Of a stretch of DNA of 21,087 bases, positions 14,021 through 20,817 are shown piece by piece. The position numbers and the translations under genes are program-made. The stretch is from a virus, in IMG/VR virus record IMGVR_UViG_3300027906_000183, positions 1 to 21,087 of that record, one strand, 5' to 3'. Within the stretch, counting starts at the first letter, position 1. Every line of letters begins with the position of its first letter. Below the pieces are notes generated by a model. The model ran no database searches. It saw nothing but the letters and a program-made list of their open reading frames with translations, and had not been told where the DNA came from.

Positions 14021-14045
14021 GAAAAAGAGACCCGTAGAATCTCTT
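14021..14045 (-). terminator. Intrinsic terminator after the tRNA gene
   Basis: On the minus strand AAGAGATTC pairs with GGGTCTCTT (seven Watson-Crick and two G-T pairs) around TAC, followed by TTTTTC. It ends the synthetase-tRNA cassette and is a near-copy of the terminator at 14985-15013. Confidence 0.75.
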
Positions 14046-14068
14046 GTGTGGATATATAGTTATTTAAA

Positions 14069-14156
14069 CTGTAAGGGGTGGAGTCGAACCACCAAGTCCC
14101 GCACGCAGAACAGCAGGGAAACAGCCTGCCACGTTTACCAGTTTCGTCACCTTACA
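14069..14156 (-). tRNA. tRNA with GUU (Asn) anticodon and long variable arm
   Basis: 88 bases including the discriminator, no encoded CCA. Acceptor TGTAAGG pairs perfectly with CCTTACA. The D-arm is ACG/CGT with loop AAACTGGTAAA. Anticodon stem GCAGG/CCTGC encloses CTGTTTC, giving U33 and anticodon GUU. A 19-base variable region can form a 6-bp hairpin. The T-arm is GGTGG/CCACC with loop TTCGACT, and the discriminator is G73. The long arm and D-arm are class II features like bacterial tRNA-Leu, whereas Asn tRNAs are class I, so the identity is ambiguous. Position 37 is U, where tRNAs nearly always have a purine. It lies 8 bases after the synthetase-like stop and before a terminator, so it is probably cut out of the same transcript. 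Confidence 0.88.
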
Positions 14157-14164
14157 TTGAGGCA

Positions 14165-14956
14165 CTACTTGAGTGCCGAGATGAGACGCTGGATACCTAT
14201 ACCTCCTCCACTCCTAGGGAAGAAGTCGAACTCAAGGAATTCATCAAGTTCCTTCTCTACTCTTTCCTTACCAAACAGATCAATAATAAGTTGAGAATAC
14301 TTACCATCTGATATGGTATAGAAGGTCTCTCTCATCTGATCCTTGTCGGTACTCCTTTCAGCACTACCAATAGTTTCTTTACCACCTAAGATAACATCTA
14401 TCTTTTTACTGGTACCATCATCGTTCCGTGCCATGTTCCAGAATGGTGAGGTAAACTCAGGGAACTCAGTAATCATACCAGAACCAATTGCTAATTCATG
14501 AGCATGGTCTAGTTCTTCTGATCTAAATTCCTTACCCCATTCACCATAAGTTTTGATGGTTAGTTCAGGTAATCCCAAATATTCACACAATTCTTTCTCC
14601 ATCTCTTCGAGTTCTTTAACACCTCCCTTCATCTCAAACTCAAACATGGGGAAGATAACTTCATGTCTTCCTGGTACAGGGTTTGGTTCTGCTCTGTACG
14701 ACGTTGAGACACAGAAAAACCCCTCTGCTTTGGGGTTGGATAGTAATTCATATTCTAACCACATCTGACCTGTCTGTGGTAGTGGCCATACCTGACCATT
14801 GTAATTGTATGTTGCTACTGTCTCTGGATCTTCACAAGCAGCAAGGATACTTAAACGATTTTGGGTATGAACCTCAAGAAAATTTTTAGACAAAAAAAAT
14901 GACCTCAATAGGTCAACCACGTCGGAGTATTCTTTTGGATCAATTAGGGCTGTCAT
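14165..14956 (-). CDS. Minimal class II aminoacyl-tRNA-synthetase-like protein (AspRS/AsnRS/AsnA core)
   Basis: 263 residues, only the class II catalytic core; full AsnRS has about 430-470 and starts with an anticodon-binding OB-fold that is missing here. Motif 2 is visible as SYRAE (R88, E90) with RHEVIFPMFEFEM at 97-109. The class IIb GGKETIGSAER block is at 191-201 and motif 3 is GGGIGIQR (250-257). Compared with AspRS/AsnRS, the usual PHSG becomes PRSG and the E before the motif 3 arginine is Q, a variant also seen in asparagine synthetase AsnA. It may charge the adjacent tRNA, amidate aspartate, or aminoacylate something else; sequence alone cannot decide. The ATG at 14956 has a weak ribosome site. 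A CTAAATA box lies 21 bases upstream, and a terminator-like hairpin lies inside codons 14-22. Confidence 0.8.
   Translation of the reverse strand: MTALIDPKEYSDVVDLLRSFFLSKNFLEVHTQNRLSILAACEDPETVATYNYNGQVWPLPQTGQMWLEYELLSNPKAEGFFCVSTSYRAEPNPVPGRHEVIFPMFEFEMKGGVKELEEMEKELCEYLGLPELTIKTYGEWGKEFRSEELDHAHELAIGSGMITEFPEFTSPFWNMARNDDGTSKKIDVILGGKETIGSAERSTDKDQMRETFYTISDGKYSQLIIDLFGKERVEKELDEFLEFDFFPRSGGGIGIQRLISALK
14892..14915 (-). repeat. Terminator-like hairpin inside the synthetase-like gene
   Basis: On the minus strand TGACCT and AGGTCA form a perfect 6-bp stem around ATTG, followed by eight Ts. It resembles the intergenic terminators at 14985 and 14021 and shares a TTTAGACAAAAAAA flank (plus strand) with the former, but lies within coding sequence at about codons 14-22. 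Confidence 0.5.
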
Positions 14957-14977
14957 TATCTTTGGACAAACTGAATC

Positions 14978-14984
14978 TATTTAG
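14978..14984 (-). promoter_or_regulatory. CTAAATA late-promoter-like box before the synthetase-like gene
   Basis: CTAAATA on the minus strand, 21 bases before the ATG and directly after the gp23 terminator T-tract. Such an arrangement would restart late transcription for the synthetase-tRNA cassette. Confidence 0.45.
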
Positions 14985-15013
14985 ACAAAAAAAGAGACCC
15001 CGTAGGGTCTCTT
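14985..15013 (-). terminator. Intrinsic terminator after gp23
   Basis: Minus strand AAGAGACCC pairs perfectly with GGGTCTCTT around TACG (a tetraloop), followed by a run of seven Ts. A small extra hairpin, ATCGT/ACGAT (15022-15034), lies between the gp23 stop and this terminator. Confidence 0.88.
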
Positions 15014-15034
15014 GTTTGTATATCGTAATACGAT

Positions 15035-16381
15035 TTACATTAGGTTGTCAACAAGAACACGTCTGTAGTAGCGGTTCTTATTAGGATCAAGATCTCCACC
15101 GCCTTGGTCTGTGCCTTCCGCAAATGGGTTAGCAACCATTCCGTAACGAGTCTTAAAGCCAATTTTTGGTTGGAATGTATCCTGACCAACGGCTCTGACC
15201 ATTTGGAGTGGAACGTATGGACAGTAGAACAGTCCAGCGTCATAGGCAGAAGAACCTTTGTATCCAGCAACGTAGAAGTGTCTGTCACTTACGTTAGCAG
15301 AGTAAGGGTCAACATAAACCTTGATTCTTCCGTTAAGAGTACCAGCAAGTGTGCTGCTGTTGTCATCAGGAAGTAGGTTTGAGTTTCCAGCAAGAGCAGG
15401 AGTGTAGTCAAGTACACCAGCCATTGATAGAGCAGAAGCTACGTCTGCAGAACATATTAATATGTTCCCTTTTCCACGACGAGTTTCATGCCCGATTGCG
15501 TTCATGTCTCTTTCGATCTGGAATAGAAGACCTTTAAACTTCTCAACTGACCATCTACCGTTGGAGTCAACGTCTAGGTCAAATACTCCAGCAGTTGCTG
15601 TGTTGTTCTGAGCACCAGGTCTTGCAACCTTGTATACAGATCTTACAACTTCACGGTTGATTTCAGCAAGAACCTCTGTTGAGAGGATGTTTGCCAATTC
15701 TGACTCAGCGTCTAAGCCGTGAACTGCCTTAAGGTCTTGTGCTAGTTCTAAACTGTACTCAGCTTTGAGTGCTCTGGACTTAGCAGTCACAGTAACTTTC
15801 TCAATACTGAAGTTCATTTCAGCGAACTGGTTTCCAGCAGCATCACCTAATGCTTCAGCTTCTGCTGTAGGCATTCCGTCTGATGTGTTGTATGTTCCAG
15901 ATGCGTTTAGAAGTCCTGGGTTAGATCCAGCTTGTGCTGTTCTACCTAGGTCACTAGCAGCGTTCTCTGCTGAGAACTCTGTGTCTGCTTCGTTAAAGAA
16001 TGCTTCGGATCCAGCTGTACGGTTAGTACCATAGCGTGATCTCATCGCAAAGATAAGACCTGTAGGACCAGTCATTGGTTGGACACCAGCAATGTCATAA
16101 GCAATAAGCTTAGGCATTGATCTCCTGATTAAGGAGATTAAAACTGGGTCGAAACCAGCAACAGGACCAGTTGCTGTAGAACTACCACTGAAACCTGCAG
16201 TACCAGCAGACATTGTGGGAGCAGCTTCGTTAAGAACGCCAGCTTCTTCCCTTAAAAATCTTTCTTGGTTTTCTAGCAGGACTGAGGTAACTGCCTTTCT
16301 ATAACCATCTTTGATATTGTCTATCTCAGAGTGCTCTAGAATGGGTTTCCACTTTTCCTGCAATGATTCTGAATTAAACAT
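15035..16381 (-). CDS. 23: Major capsid protein gp23
   Basis: 448-residue HK97-fold capsid protein, shorter than T4 gp23 (521), as usual for cyanophages. The start MFNSESLQEKWKPILEHSEI matches the family. A prohead-protease site of the (L/I)xE|(A/G) type is at L50-N-E52|A53, so the first 52 residues are probably removed by gp21 during maturation. Conserved blocks such as SLIRRSMPKLIAYDIAGVQP and the FQPKIGFKTRYGMVANPFAEG end are intact. The start has only a weak AAGAGA ribosome site, and a poor TATAAAGTA element lies about 30 bases upstream, so expression may also come from the gp22 promoter. The gene ends just before a strong terminator. Confidence 0.97.
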   Translation of the reverse strand: MFNSESLQEKWKPILEHSEIDNIKDGYRKAVTSVLLENQERFLREEAGVLNEAAPTMSAGTAGFSGSSTATGPVAGFDPVLISLIRRSMPKLIAYDIAGVQPMTGPTGLIFAMRSRYGTNRTAGSEAFFNEADTEFSAENAASDLGRTAQAGSNPGLLNASGTYNTSDGMPTAEAEALGDAAGNQFAEMNFSIEKVTVTAKSRALKAEYSLELAQDLKAVHGLDAESELANILSTEVLAEINREVVRSVYKVARPGAQNNTATAGVFDLDVDSNGRWSVEKFKGLLFQIERDMNAIGHETRRGKGNILICSADVASALSMAGVLDYTPALAGNSNLLPDDNSSTLAGTLNGRIKVYVDPYSANVSDRHFYVAGYKGSSAYDAGLFYCPYVPLQMVRAVGQDTFQPKIGFKTRYGMVANPFAEGTDQGGGDLDPNKNRYYRRVLVDNLM

Positions 16382-16435
16382 TGCGTTTTTCTCTTTGGAA
16401 AAAAATAGATTTACTTTATAATATAAGAGTTGTTA

Positions 16436-17476
16436 TCACCTAGCCCAACGGCTTAATGCAGTAGCATATGCACTCATGGCATCGCCAGCAATTTCGCCAC
16501 CTTCGATTGTTACTTCATCGGATTTCTCCTCTGCAGCAGCAGGCTTAGTAGAGAAGTAAGACTCTTTAAGAGTGTTTACTTTATCTCTAAAGGCATCTTC
16601 ATCACTAAACTCAACAGCTTCGGCAAGAGATTGTAGTTTCTCCTTCTGTGTGAGGGAGAGTCCCTCGCTCAGCTCGTTCACGATCCCATTCTTAATATAG
16701 CTGCCGACCTCTTTTGATAGGCCAACGTTCTCTTCGATTTGTTCGTTGAGTTTTGACTCCATAGTATCGAGTTGCTTGGTCATCTCATCTACCAAGTCAA
16801 CTTTTTCGTCGGGAAGATCAATATGATTCTCGACAAAAACTTGTTTGAGACCTGCCATGACAGATTCTGCCATTTCGGTTTTGATTCCGTGCTCAATTGC
16901 GAGTTCGTTATTCTTAATCCAAGAATCCACATGGTATTTAAGAGTCTCGTCAACCTTTTCTGCAAGCTCGGACTTCATAGTCTCGACTTCTTCGTCTAGG
17001 ACTTTTGCATAATCAGTATGCATACGTTCTAGTTCTTCGTTGATACGGGAAACAACTGCTGCTTCGAAGATAGTCTTTGCTTTTTCTTTAAACTCTTCTG
17101 ATAGGTCTTCACCTTCAGTAAGAGCAGCAACGTCAGCAGAGAGATCTATTTCGATAGTTTCAGTTTCCTGATCAGGTGTTTCAGCAATAACCTCACCTTC
17201 AGGTTCGTGACCAGCTTGTACATCGCCTTTATCACTAAACTCAGCCTTCTTACCGCTTGCAGCAGATGGTTTTGTTTGTGGAGCTGATGCAGTTGGACCG
17301 CCACCAGTCTTGTACTTATTGGAATCGTCAGTTGGTTTGGAGTTCTGAGGTGTAGGTCCACCTAGATCTTGATAACCACCTTGTCCAGGAGTTCCACCTT
17401 CACCTTTAGGTTGTGGATCACCAGGTTTGGCGTTCTTTGTCACTGCATTTTCATCAATAATTTGTTCATTAGACAT
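16436..17476 (-). CDS. 22: Prohead core scaffold protein gp22
   Basis: 346-residue scaffold that fills the prohead and is degraded by gp21. The N-terminal ~110 residues are low-complexity and rich in Gly, Pro, Gln and Thr. From about 125 onward the protein is highly charged and helical with coiled-coil character, ending SAYATALSRWAR. Several (L/I)xE sites (for example LTE|G and LSE|G) fit cleavage by the prohead protease. A strong ribosome site AGGGAGA lies 5 bases before the ATG, and a perfect TATAAATA late promoter lies 42 bases upstream, overlapping the end of the gp21 region. Its position between gp21 and gp23 is the standard T4 order. Confidence 0.93.
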   Translation of the reverse strand: MSNEQIIDENAVTKNAKPGDPQPKGEGGTPGQGGYQDLGGPTPQNSKPTDDSNKYKTGGGPTASAPQTKPSAASGKKAEFSDKGDVQAGHEPEGEVIAETPDQETETIEIDLSADVAALTEGEDLSEEFKEKAKTIFEAAVVSRINEELERMHTDYAKVLDEEVETMKSELAEKVDETLKYHVDSWIKNNELAIEHGIKTEMAESVMAGLKQVFVENHIDLPDEKVDLVDEMTKQLDTMESKLNEQIEENVGLSKEVGSYIKNGIVNELSEGLSLTQKEKLQSLAEAVEFSDEDAFRDKVNTLKESYFSTKPAAAEEKSDEVTIEGGEIAGDAMSAYATALSRWAR

Positions 17477-17518
17477 TGTAGTCTCCCTCTGTGTACAATT
17501 TTGGTTATTTGCTATAGT

Positions 17519-17526
17519 TATTTATA
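17519..17526 (-). promoter_or_regulatory. T4-type late promoter TATAAATA before gp22
   Basis: Exact TATAAATA on the minus strand two bases after the gp21 stop, 42 bases before the gp22 ATG. The 52-base gap between the genes is otherwise AT-rich leader with the gp22 ribosome site. Confidence 0.72.
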
Positions 17527-17528
17527 AC

Positions 17529-18173
17529 TTACAGACTTTTTAAGAATGTATCGAATGCGGAAATCTTCCTTTCAGCAATCTGATGTGCGGCTGCGTTGTT
17601 AATTCTGGACTTAATTGCGTCCAAAGTAGACTCAGCAACGTTTCCATTGTTCCAAACCCATTCTTTTCCTTCTAGGATACCTTCCACAAATGCGTCAGGT
17701 GCTGATGGATCTGCAACTATGTCAGCAGCAGTAGCTAGTACGAAGTCATCACATACTACCTTCATTCCATTTGATTCTTTAATAGAACCCAATCCCCGTG
17801 AAGAAACTCCGAGTTTAATTCCTTCATCGAGTAATTCTTTAGTCACACGTCCCATAGGGGTATCAAGTATGCGTGCCTTGCCCACAAAATTGTTACCTTC
17901 CCTCTGTAATGACGTAATCAAATGAGATACCCTATCCAAATTGATAGTTGGTCCTTCTGGATGACCGAGTTCACCCATAGCACGACCCTTCTTAACATAA
18001 CTTTCGTTATATTTCTGGACCTCTCTTCCAAGAGTATCTATAGGGTACATACGTCCATTGCGATTTTTGATCGCACCTTGTAGGAAAACACCTTCGATAT
18101 AGGTCTTGCGTTTGCTGCCTTTACCTTCGGTAATTACCTTAGTATCATGAATTGTTTCCGTTATCAGTCTCAT
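17529..18173 (-). CDS. 21: Prohead core protease gp21
   Basis: 214-residue serine protease of the herpesvirus-assemblin/T4 gp21 type that cleaves scaffold and capsid proteins at (L/I)xE sites. The catalytic histidine is H71 in MGELGHPEGPT and the nucleophile is in GVSSRGLGS (S124 or S125). The VVCDDFVLATAADIVADPSAPDAFVEG block (about 139-165) is typical of the family. A possible self-cleavage site ITE lies at residues 4-6. The ATG lies inside the acidic core gene's 3' end (29-base overlap). Located between the gp67/68-like gene and gp22 as in T4. Confidence 0.95.
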   Translation of the reverse strand: MRLITETIHDTKVITEGKGSKRKTYIEGVFLQGAIKNRNGRMYPIDTLGREVQKYNESYVKKGRAMGELGHPEGPTINLDRVSHLITSLQREGNNFVGKARILDTPMGRVTKELLDEGIKLGVSSRGLGSIKESNGMKVVCDDFVLATAADIVADPSAPDAFVEGILEGKEWVWNNGNVAESTLDAIKSRINNAAAHQIAERKISAFDTFLKSL

Positions 18174-18435
18174 CTGATGGTTCCTCGGTTGATGTATCTT
18201 CTACTGATGACGGGGTGCCAGGTGCTTCCGCATCATCTTGCTCCTCAGCTTCTGTTTCTTCACCCTCGTCTGGTGTCTCTGGTGTAGGAGTGAACATTTG
18301 TTTACCCACTTCCTGCTTCATGGAGTCAATAGAATCCATGGCCAGTTCTTTCATACGAGAATCAACGTAATCACTAAGATCTTTTCCACCACCGAATACG
18401 GTGTTTACTATATCAATCGAACTTTGAGAAGGCAT
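18145..18435 (-). CDS. Acidic prohead core protein, gp67/gp68 positional equivalent
   Basis: 96 residues: a helical N-terminal half (SSIDIVNTVFGGGKDLSDYV, then MKELAMDSIDSMKQEV) followed by a very acidic, Thr/Pro/Ser-rich tail (EGEETEAEEQDDAEAP). In T4 the genes between portal gp20 and protease gp21 are 67 and 68, and gp67 is a small acidic scaffold protein, so this is probably the cyanophage counterpart, though sequence similarity is only in character. A CTAAATA box (18463-18457) precedes the ATG by 21 bases in an AT-rich 24-base gap. The 3' end overlaps the gp21 start by 29 bases. Confidence 0.72.
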   Translation of the reverse strand: MPSQSSIDIVNTVFGGGKDLSDYVDSRMKELAMDSIDSMKQEVGKQMFTPTPETPDEGEETEAEEQDDAEAPGTPSSVEDTSTEEPSDETDNGNNS

Positions 18436-18456
18436 AATTATAATTTATTATAATAC

Positions 18457-18463
18457 TATTTAG
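18457..18463 (-). promoter_or_regulatory. CTAAATA late-promoter-like box before the acidic core gene
   Basis: CTAAATA on the minus strand, 21 bases before the ATG at 18435, overlapping the last codons of the portal gene. Confidence 0.45.
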
Positions 18464-20082
18464 ATATCTCCCTTTTTATAATCTTTAGGATCCATAGTTG
18501 GCTCCTCTTCCACTGGTTCAGGTTCGGGAGGTGTTGCTGCTAGTTCCATCTGCATCTTCTCAAGTTGAGCGAGTTCTGCGGGTGCAACTACAAGACCAGC
18601 TTCGATTTCAGCAGTCATCTGTTCGTCTATTTCACCGAATTCAGCATCAGTCTGCTTAAGTATATAGCGTCTCATGTACTCAACACTGAAATACTTACCT
18701 ACGAATGGATCCATTTGAGCAAGAAGTGCCATTCTTTCATTCATCACTTCCTTCTCTTTCATTTCAGAGAAGTAGTTGTCAGCAATAAATGTATACTGAA
18801 TGTGCTCCTTAAACTCAGACCATTCATCTATACTAATAACACCCTTAAGAATAAGTTGTGTCTTAAGTAGATCATTAAACAGATCGGTAAACTTCTTACG
18901 CAGTCTAACTATGAACTTCTGGAATTTAACTTCATCTCTAGTGATCTCTGCACTACGTCCGATGTTAAATGAACTCTCAGACTCCATGCGTGACTCAGGG
19001 ACATTAAGAGAACGATAAAGTTTCTTCTGGAAGTACTTTACATCCTCTAATTCACCTAAATTTTGACCACCAGGTAGAGTAGTAATCTCTGTACCACGGC
19101 CACCTTCACGTCTAGGTAACCAGAAGTCTTCCAACATGGACATGAACTTCTTGTCATCACGAATCTCACCAGTGTCAGCGTTATATACTAACTTATTCCT
19201 ATAGCGAGACATGACCTCACGGAGGTACTGTTCTGCCTTCTGCTTAGGAAGATTTCCTACATCAATGTAGAATATTCTACGTTCTGGTGCTCTTGATAGT
19301 CTGTATATAACTAAACTATCCTCAATCATACGCAACTGATTGAGTGCTTTAATTGCTTTATGAAGATGTGATAGCACATAGTTCCGTTGCATATCCATCT
19401 GTCCAGAGTGGACATATGTAATAGCATCAGGTGCAATCTTAACACCATTGTTCTCGTATCCTTTTAGTCCTTTCGGTGAGTATATGTAATACTCTACTGA
19501 CTTAGGAACGATACTTGTGACCTCAGGATCTACTACTCTCTGTCTATCCTTAGGTTTGTCAAATTCTATGACCTTTTTAATCTTTCTAGGATCAATGTAC
19601 CTAAGTTCCGTAATACCTGCAGATGGATCTTGCACATCAATCATCTTATGATAGAAGAGTCTTCCGTCGATATACCATCTACGGAATATATCATATGCTT
19701 TTCTATCAAAATCTAATAAAACCAAAACGTTTTCGAACTCATCTCGAATAACGTTCTTTAGGTTCTGTGAGATTTTTAAATTTTGTAAATTTATATCAAC
19801 AGGGTGATCGTTTAGATCTCCTGCGATTGCTTCATTAACTACATCGTTAATAGCACTGTCCGCTTCTGGGTGAAGGGACATTTCTCTGTAGCGTCCAATG
19901 AGATCAGCTTCGCTTGCTTTATTAGCAGCGTCACCCATCTCAACATACTGACCAAAATAACCACCTGCAACTATTGGACTCGCAGCATCTTCTGATTCTT
20001 TACGCACAAAAGAAGGCTGGGTTCCCTGCTTAGGAACCTTAGCCTTCTTTCTGTCAAGCGAATAACCAAATAATTGAGACAT
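18460..20082 (-). CDS. 20: Portal vertex protein gp20
   Basis: 540-residue portal that forms the dodecameric ring through which DNA is packaged and to which the tail joins; T4 gp20 has 524. Recognisable family segments are the SEADLIGRYREMSLHPEADS start region, FRRWYIDGRLFYHKMID, the RAPERRIFYIDVGNLPKQKA block and VPESRMESESSFNIGRSAEITRDE. The C-terminal ~40 residues are Pro/Glu-rich. I chose ATG 20082 (a TTG one codon earlier is less likely) with GGGA about 9 bases upstream. AATAAATA/CTAAATA late-promoter-like boxes lie 30-34 bases upstream. This is the widely used cyanophage marker gene. Confidence 0.96.
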   Translation of the reverse strand: MSQLFGYSLDRKKAKVPKQGTQPSFVRKESEDAASPIVAGGYFGQYVEMGDAANKASEADLIGRYREMSLHPEADSAINDVVNEAIAGDLNDHPVDINLQNLKISQNLKNVIRDEFENVLVLLDFDRKAYDIFRRWYIDGRLFYHKMIDVQDPSAGITELRYIDPRKIKKVIEFDKPKDRQRVVDPEVTSIVPKSVEYYIYSPKGLKGYENNGVKIAPDAITYVHSGQMDMQRNYVLSHLHKAIKALNQLRMIEDSLVIYRLSRAPERRIFYIDVGNLPKQKAEQYLREVMSRYRNKLVYNADTGEIRDDKKFMSMLEDFWLPRREGGRGTEITTLPGGQNLGELEDVKYFQKKLYRSLNVPESRMESESSFNIGRSAEITRDEVKFQKFIVRLRKKFTDLFNDLLKTQLILKGVISIDEWSEFKEHIQYTFIADNYFSEMKEKEVMNERMALLAQMDPFVGKYFSVEYMRRYILKQTDAEFGEIDEQMTAEIEAGLVVAPAELAQLEKMQMELAATPPEPEPVEEEPTMDPKDYKKGDI

Positions 20083-20112
20083 CAAATATTCCCGTTTACT
20101 AGTATCATAACA

Positions 20113-20123
20113 TATTTATTTAG
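20113..20123 (-). promoter_or_regulatory. Overlapping late-promoter-like boxes before gp20
   Basis: Minus strand CTAAATAAATA contains both CTAAATA and AATAAATA, close to the T4 late consensus, 30-34 bases before the gp20 ATG in the gap after gp19. Confidence 0.5.
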
Positions 20124-20143
20124 GTTAGTAAACTATACTACTA

Positions 20144-20782
20144 TTACTGTGCACCATCTACAGTAATTACAGGTTCCCAGTATTGTACTTGGAACTCTAC
20201 TGTATACTCTTCTGGAGTATCATTAGTTCCCCAATCGAGATCTAATGCAGATATGTTAGATGGCCAGATACCTGACATCTGTGCTTTCTTAATGACATCA
20301 CCACCTCTAGAGAGTTGCTCCACAGTGGCATTACCCATGTAGTCATCAGTTTTCTGAGAAGAAGAACCATTAAACTTATACTCTTGTATAGCCTGTGCCC
20401 AAACTTCTAACTGTTTTCTGATTGTGAAATTCTCATCATTGAGAACTGTTACTGACCATGGTTCGTAAGTTCTGTCACCTGCAATCTTAAGTTGACGACC
20501 TCTAAAAGGTACCTCAACAACACCGATTGTTGATGCAGGGAAGCTTGATGCTTTAATTAAGAACGTAGATTGTTCTTGTAAAGTACTTCCTTTATTACTA
20601 GGGTCACCACCTGATCCACCTGTGTTTGTGAGGGGAACTAATGGTGCAGTTGCTTCTTTAGGTTTGTATAATTTAACCTGAAACAGATTGGGGCGTGCTA
20701 GTTCAGAAAACTTACCCCTAAAATCATCAATTGTTGATGTAGTTATTTTGCTATTGGTCGTTGTGTTACTATAGTCTGCCAT
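20144..20782 (-). CDS. 19: Tail tube protein gp19
   Basis: 212-residue tube protein forming the hexameric inner tail; T4 gp19 has 163, and the extra length is largely an N-terminal extension and a Gly/Ser insert (TGGSGGDPSNKGS, about 53-65). Typical segments are ARPNLFQVKLYKP, SFPASTIGVVEVPFRGRQLKIAGDR and WSVTVLNDENFTIRKQLEVW. The C-terminal EEYTVEFQVQYWEPV is the usual end strand. The ATG at 20782 has AAGGAG about 11 bases upstream in the 35-base gap after gp18. No late promoter was found in that gap, so it is probably read through from gp18. Confidence 0.94.
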   Translation of the reverse strand: MADYSNTTTNSKITTSTIDDFRGKFSELARPNLFQVKLYKPKEATAPLVPLTNTGGSGGDPSNKGSTLQEQSTFLIKASSFPASTIGVVEVPFRGRQLKIAGDRTYEPWSVTVLNDENFTIRKQLEVWAQAIQEYKFNGSSSQKTDDYMGNATVEQLSRGGDVIKKAQMSGIWPSNISALDLDWGTNDTPEEYTVEFQVQYWEPVITVDGAQ

Positions 20783-20817
20783 TTTTTAGATACTCCTTGA
20801 TGTGATAAACGGGATAA

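Noticed and set aside
14046-14311. Plus-strand open frames across the tRNA and the 3' end of the synthetase-like gene
   Set aside because: They read the tRNA antisense and have no supporting start site.
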